From assembly GCF_001705035.1 (NCBI RefSeq), contig NZ_MCIG01000011.1, forward strand, positions 1-64,000: a stretch of DNA of 64,000 nucleotides, given 5' to 3'. Each line of letters begins with the position of its first letter. The stretch's first letter is position 1. The notes beneath the pieces were generated by a model. It was given only the letters and a program-made list of their open reading frames with translations, had not been told where the DNA came from and made no database searches. The translations under genes and the position numbers were made by a program. Below, piece by piece: positions 60,388 through 64,000 of this stretch. Source of the stretch: Curtobacterium sp. UCD-KPL2560 (GTDB lineage: Bacteria; Actinomycetota; Actinomycetes; Actinomycetales; Microbacteriaceae).

Positions 60388-63300
60388 GCGCCGCCGGAGT
60401 GGACCCACGAGCCGCTGCGGGCGTCGACCTGCGGCCGGCTCTGGCCGATCTGCGGTCCGCCGGGCCGGTCGCCGTCGCCTGGGTGCTGGCCGCGCTGCTC
60501 GTCGGTGCGCCCGGGGCGGCGACGACCACCGCGGTCGCGTCCGCCGTGGGCCTGCTGCTCGCGCTGGTGGTGCTCGTGCGCCCGTCACCAGGAGCGGTGC
60601 CGGCCGCGTCCCGAGCGGCTGCCGTCCGTGTGGTCGCCGCGGTGCTGCTCACCACGGCGGGGTGCGGTTCCCTCGTGTCGCTCGCGGTCGTGACGGCGGA
60701 GCACCGCCGGTCGCCGGAGGAGCTCCTCCGCACGGTCGGCAGGACCGTGACCGTCGACCTCGTGCTCACCCGTGACCTCGGTCCCGGGGACCGCTCCGTC
60801 TCCGCGACCCTGCGGCGCGCCACCGACGCCCGCTCGGCCTCTGCGGGTGGGACACGGTCGACGCTCGACGTCCCGGTCCGGGTCGTGCCCGCGGACCGGA
60901 CCGTCGCAGCCGCCGGGACCCGGCTCGTCGGGCGGGGGACCGTCGAACGCGACGAGCCCGGCTCACCGACGGCCGCCGTCGTCTTCCTCCGCGGACGCCC
61001 CGAGGTCGAGCCACCGTCCGGGCTCCTCGCGGCGACCGACCGGGCACGCCGGGCCTTCGTCGCCGTGACCGAGGACCTGCCCGAGCCGGGCGCCGCGCTC
61101 CTCCGCGGTCTGGCGATCGGGGACCGCAGCGGGCTCGACGCGGGGACCGAGGCGGCGATGGAGACGTCGGCACTGACGCACCTCACGGCGGTGTCCGGAT
61201 CGAACAGCGCCGTCGTGGTCGGGCTCGTGGTCGTCGTCGGTCGTGCACTCGGGGTGCCGCGCGTCGTGCGTGCCGTGTCGGCGGTGGTGCTGCTCGTCGG
61301 GTTCGTCGTCCTGGTCCGGCCCGACCCGTCGATCCTCCGAGCGACCGTGATGGCCGTCGTCGTCCTGGTCGTCCGCCTCGCCGGGCGCCCGGTGCGGGGC
61401 GTCCCGCTCATCGCGCTGGCCGCGGGCGGGATGCTCGTGGTCGACCCCTGGTACGCGCGGTCCGTCGCGTTCGTGCTCTCGGTGCTCGCGACCGCCGGGA
61501 TCGTCGTCCTCGCGCCGCCCCTGACCGTGCTCCTCGGCAGGCGCCTGTGGGGACCGGTCGCGGCGGCCGTGGCCGTGCCCGTCGCCGCCCAGGCCGCGTG
61601 CTGGCCCGTCACGGTCGTGCTCGCGCCGACCTTCCCGACCTACGCGGTCCCGGCGAACCTGCTCACCGAGCCGCTCGCGCCGCTCGTGACGGTCCTCGGG
61701 CTCGCGGCCTGCCTCGTCGCACCGGTGTGGCCCGCCGGTGCCGGCGCGCTGGCGGTCGTCGCGTGGGCGCCTGCCGCGGCGATCGGTGCGATCGCGCACG
61801 GTGCGTCCTCGCTGCCGGGATCGTCCCTCGCTTGGCCGTCCGGCATCGTCGGGGTCGCCGCGGCCGCGGTCGTCAGTGCGGCCGTGGCCGTCGCGGTCCT
61901 CACCCGACCGGCCGTCCGGTCCCGGGTGCTCGTCGCAGGAGCGGTCGTGTTCCTGGTCGGGATCGGTGCGGTCGTGGTCCCACGGTGGGTCGTGCGGGGG
62001 AGCGTGCCCGGGGACTGGGCGGTGGCCGCGTGCGACGTCGGGCAGGGCGACGCCGTGCTCGTGCGCGACGGACGTCCGGGTGACCCCGTCGCCCTCGTCG
62101 ACACCGGTGACGACGAGGAGCGCCTGCGCACCTGCCTCGACCTGCTCGGGGTGCGACGGATCGACCTGCTCGTGCTGACCCACTTCGACCGCGACCACGT
62201 GGGCGCCGTGTCCGCGGTCGCGCACCGCAGCGACCGTGCACTCGTCGGCCCGACCGGTCGTGCGGCGGACGAGCGCGTGGTCGACGACCTCCGGGACGCC
62301 GGGGTCGACGTGCGCGCCGCGGACGACACGACGGCCGGGGAGCTCGGGCGGCTGCGGTGGTCGGTCCGGTGGCCCACAGCGGGTTCGACCACCGCGGGCA
62401 ACGACGCGAGCGTGGTCCTGCAGACGGGGGCCGGGAGCGACTGCGCCACCTGTGTCCCCGGGGTCTTCCTCGGCGACCTCGGCGAGGACGCGCAGCGTCG
62501 GCTCCGTCCGCACGTGCCCGGACACCCCGACGTGGTCAAGGTGGCGCACCACGGTTCCTCCGACCAGGACCCGGGCCTGTACCGGCAGCTCGCGGCCGCT
62601 GTCGGGCTCATCGGCGTCGGCGCCGACAACACGTACGGGCACCCGACGCGCGCGGCACTCGACGACCTGCGCGCGGCCGGGACCGAGGCGTTCCGCACCG
62701 ACACCCAGGGAACGGTCGTGGTGTCGCGAGCGCCCGGGGGAGCACTGCGGGTGTGGACGGAGCGCAGGGCCGAGGAGCGGCCGTCGGCATCACCCTCGAC
62801 GACGACGTCGGTGCTGCCGGCTGCTCCGGTCTCGTCCGCGCGGCTGCCCGACCGGGAGCCGGGGCAGTGGCCGGCGGGAGCGCCGGCAGGGTCGGCGGCG
62901 GGCCGTAGGATCGTCGCGGGCCGAGGACGCTCGCGCCCGCGACGGAAGGACCGCATGCCCGCCAAGAAGCCCTCGCGCGCCGCCGCAGCGATCGACCAGG
63001 TCCCGTGGTCGGGCGTCCGACCCGCGCCGGTCGTGCTCGTCACCGGCCCCGAGTCCTTCCTCGCCGAGCGCGCGAGCAGCGTCCTCCGCGACCTGCTGGT
63101 CGGCGAGGACCCGGCGCTCGAGGTCCACGACCTCGAGGCAGACCAGTACGCGCCCGGTCTCCTGTCGACCCTCGCGAGCCCGTCGCTCTTCGGCGAACCC
63201 CGACTCGTGCGGGTGACGAACGTCGAGAAGTGCACCGACGCCTTCATCACCGAGACGATCAGCTACCTGCAGGCGCCCGCCGACGACGTCACGCTCGTGC

Positions 63301-63974
63301 TCCGGCACGGTGGCGGTGTCCGCGGCAAGAAGCTCCTCGACACCATCCGCAGCGGGGTCGGTGGCGGCATCGAGGTGCAGTGCGACGAACTCAAGCGCGA
63401 GACCGACAAGATCGACTTCGTCAACGCCGAGTTCCGGGCCGCCCGTCGCAAGATCGCGCCCTCGGCGGTGCGCACCCTCGTCGCCGCCTTCGCGGACGAC
63501 CTCGCCGAGCTCGCTGCGGCCTGCCGCCAGCTGCTGGCCGACGAGGCGCAGGAGATCACCGACCGGGTCGTCGACAAGTACTACGGCGGCCGCGTCGAGA
63601 CGAACGCGTTCAAGGTGGCCGACCTCGCACTCGCCGGGCGCTCGGCGCTCGCGATCGTGGAGCTCCGGCACGCGCTGGCGACGGGTGAGGCCCCCGTCCC
63701 GATCGTCGCCGCCTTCGCGAGCAAGATGCGCACGATGGCGAAGGTCAGCTCGTTCCGCGGGTCGAGCGGTCAGGCGGCGTCGGCGCTCGGCATGGCGCCG
63801 TGGCAGGTGCAGCGTGCGCAACGGGACGTCGCCGGGTGGAGCGAAGCCGGGCTTGCGAACGCGATCACGAGCGTCGCCGAGGCCGACACCGCGGTGAAGG
63901 GTGGCTCGCGCGACGCGCACTACGCGCTCGAGGTCATGGTCCGGGTGATCGCCCGGCGCGGCGAGGCCCGCTGA
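60384..63974 (+). CDS. comEC: ComEC DNA-uptake channel; frame continues without stop into HolA
   Basis: Starts GTG 60384, overlapping comEA. Residues 1 to about 805 are ComEC: several membrane helices, the competence motif LTAVSGSNSAVVVG near 264-277, and a C-terminal metallo-beta-lactamase-like domain (about 545-800) with DVGQGDAVLV, THFDRDHVGAV (His600-His605) and VAHHGSSDQ (722 region). The ComEC part ends naturally around RVWTERRAEER, but no stop occurs. About 50 Pro/Ala/Arg-rich residues lead straight into the HolA start codon at 62955 in the same frame. The predicted product is 1196 residues. I checked every codon from 62763 to 62955: none is TAA, TAG or TGA. Whether the fusion is made, or a stop was lost recently, is open. 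Confidence 0.85.
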   Translation: MSAAGVDPRAAAGVDLRPALADLRSAGPVAVAWVLAALLVGAPGAATTTAVASAVGLLLALVVLVRPSPGAVPAASRAAAVRVVAAVLLTTAGCGSLVSLAVVTAEHRRSPEELLRTVGRTVTVDLVLTRDLGPGDRSVSATLRRATDARSASAGGTRSTLDVPVRVVPADRTVAAAGTRLVGRGTVERDEPGSPTAAVVFLRGRPEVEPPSGLLAATDRARRAFVAVTEDLPEPGAALLRGLAIGDRSGLDAGTEAAMETSALTHLTAVSGSNSAVVVGLVVVVGRALGVPRVVRAVSAVVLLVGFVVLVRPDPSILRATVMAVVVLVVRLAGRPVRGVPLIALAAGGMLVVDPWYARSVAFVLSVLATAGIVVLAPPLTVLLGRRLWGPVAAAVAVPVAAQAACWPVTVVLAPTFPTYAVPANLLTEPLAPLVTVLGLAACLVAPVWPAGAGALAVVAWAPAAAIGAIAHGASSLPGSSLAWPSGIVGVAAAAVVSAAVAVAVLTRPAVRSRVLVAGAVVFLVGIGAVVVPRWVVRGSVPGDWAVAACDVGQGDAVLVRDGRPGDPVALVDTGDDEERLRTCLDLLGVRRIDLLVLTHFDRDHVGAVSAVAHRSDRALVGPTGRAADERVVDDLRDAGVDVRAADDTTAGELGRLRWSVRWPTAGSTTAGNDASVVLQTGAGSDCATCVPGVFLGDLGEDAQRRLRPHVPGHPDVVKVAHHGSSDQDPGLYRQLAAAVGLIGVGADNTYGHPTRAALDDLRAAGTEAFRTDTQGTVVVSRAPGGALRVWTERRAEERPSASPSTTTSVLPAAPVSSARLPDREPGQWPAGAPAGSAAGRRIVAGRGRSRPRRKDRMPAKKPSRAAAAIDQVPWSGVRPAPVVLVTGPESFLAERASSVLRDLLVGEDPALEVHDLEADQYAPGLLSTLASPSLFGEPRLVRVTNVEKCTDAFITETISYLQAPADDVTLVLRHGGGVRGKKLLDTIRSGVGGGIEVQCDELKRETDKIDFVNAEFRAARRKIAPSAVRTLVAAFADDLAELAAACRQLLADEAQEITDRVVDKYYGGRVETNAFKVADLALAGRSALAIVELRHALATGEAPVPIVAAFASKMRTMAKVSSFRGSSGQAASALGMAPWQVQRAQRDVAGWSEAGLANAITSVAEADTAVKGGSRDAHYALEVMVRVIARRGEAR
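62906..62911 (+). promoter_or_regulatory. -10 box of holA within the comEC frame
   Basis: TAGGAT, 43 nt upstream of the holA ATG. A GTCGCGGGC/GCCCGCGAC hairpin (62913-62921 with 62935-62943) occupies the leader, just before GGAAGGA. Confidence 0.5.
62955..63974 (+). CDS. holA: DNA polymerase III subunit delta HolA (internal start in the comEC frame)
   Basis: 339 residues, a complete HolA by length (E. coli 343). The clamp-loader delta subunit opens the sliding clamp. N-terminal domain PAPVVLVTGPESFLAERASSVLRDLL, then LEADQYAPGLLSTLASPSLFGEPRLVRV, and C-terminal helices (YYGGRVETNAFKVADLALAG) are typical. ATG 62955 has GGAAGGA 4 nt upstream and a TAGGAT -10 box, so it can be made on its own. 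comEA-comEC-holA is a common gene order. Only 26 nt of uninformative sequence follow before the window ends. Confidence 0.95.
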   Translation: MPAKKPSRAAAAIDQVPWSGVRPAPVVLVTGPESFLAERASSVLRDLLVGEDPALEVHDLEADQYAPGLLSTLASPSLFGEPRLVRVTNVEKCTDAFITETISYLQAPADDVTLVLRHGGGVRGKKLLDTIRSGVGGGIEVQCDELKRETDKIDFVNAEFRAARRKIAPSAVRTLVAAFADDLAELAAACRQLLADEAQEITDRVVDKYYGGRVETNAFKVADLALAGRSALAIVELRHALATGEAPVPIVAAFASKMRTMAKVSSFRGSSGQAASALGMAPWQVQRAQRDVAGWSEAGLANAITSVAEADTAVKGGSRDAHYALEVMVRVIARRGEAR

Positions 63975-64000
63975 CCCCTCGCGTTGCGGCCGTCGCTGGC

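Noticed and set aside
61547-62960. Frameshift or pseudogene in comEC
   Set aside because: All ComEC motifs including both metallo-beta-lactamase motifs are in one frame; only the stop codon is missing.

Overview
The window is very GC-rich (roughly 70% or more by eye) and gene-dense. It looks like chromosome of an actinobacterium of the Microbacteriaceae, and Curtobacterium or a close relative is my best guess. The evidence is the actinobacterial gene set (Rv2175c-like protein, DUF3040, DUF3043, CtaF, Wag31/DivIVA, SepF, NrdR), the complete dcw cluster beginning with mraZ, many GTG/TTG starts with ATGA or GTGA overlaps, and promoters of the TANNNT type. The species call is inference; no rRNA or tRNA gene is present to confirm it.

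Layout. 1-4.3 kb: the 5' part of a Ser/Thr kinase, a triple-LysM cell-wall hydrolase, an Rv2175c-like DNA-binding protein and a polyprenyl diphosphate synthase. In mycobacteria pknL, Rv2175c and idsA2 are also neighbours. 4.4-25.9 kb: DUF3040 gene, then mraZ-rsmH-ftsL-ftsI-murE-murF-mraY-murD-ftsW-murG-murC-ftsQ, then ftsZ-yggS-sepF-yggT-wag31-lspA-rluD. These make and export peptidoglycan precursors and build the divisome and polar growth machinery. 26.5-34.2 kb: dnaE, a phosphotransferase-like gene, hisD, nrdR and pyrD. 34.2-35.0 kb: a gene-free block of palindromic and tandem repeats. 35.0-41.3 kb: a DUF3043 membrane protein, an M20 dipeptidase, an A-type Fe-S carrier, and cytochrome aa3 oxidase genes ctaC-ctaD-ctaF. 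41.4-46.9 kb: a divergent glucose-6-phosphate dehydrogenase, a GH15 hydrolase, an App1-type phosphatase and a TetR regulator. 47.1-50.5 kb: a glycine betaine/choline-type ABC importer. 50.7-56.6 kb: cydABDC (cytochrome bd and its assembly exporter). 56.8-64.0 kb: leuS, comEA, comEC and holA.

Between and sometimes inside the genes runs a dispersed palindromic element with the arm GACGGGAGGCGCG and its complement. It is found at no fewer than seven intergenic sites and, as single or split arms, inside ftsQ, lspA and cydC. At the ftsZ-yggS junction one arm appears to supply the yggS Shine-Dalgarno sequence. There are also many short tandem repeats; two of them duplicate the 3' end and stop codon of the gene before them (19-bp unit at 2968, 34-bp unit at 20131).

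The most unusual gene-level observation is at the right end. comEC has no in-frame stop codon before holA, so the reading frame 60384-63974 encodes a ComEC-HolA fusion of 1196 residues, while holA keeps its own -10 box, ribosome binding site and ATG. Other points are a MurE with an atypical amino-acid specificity motif, a G6PDH-like enzyme lacking two conserved lysines, and a set of promoters whose -10 box lies 6-9 nt before the start codon (leaderless mRNAs). I found no CRISPR array, insertion sequence, prophage, tRNA or rRNA.
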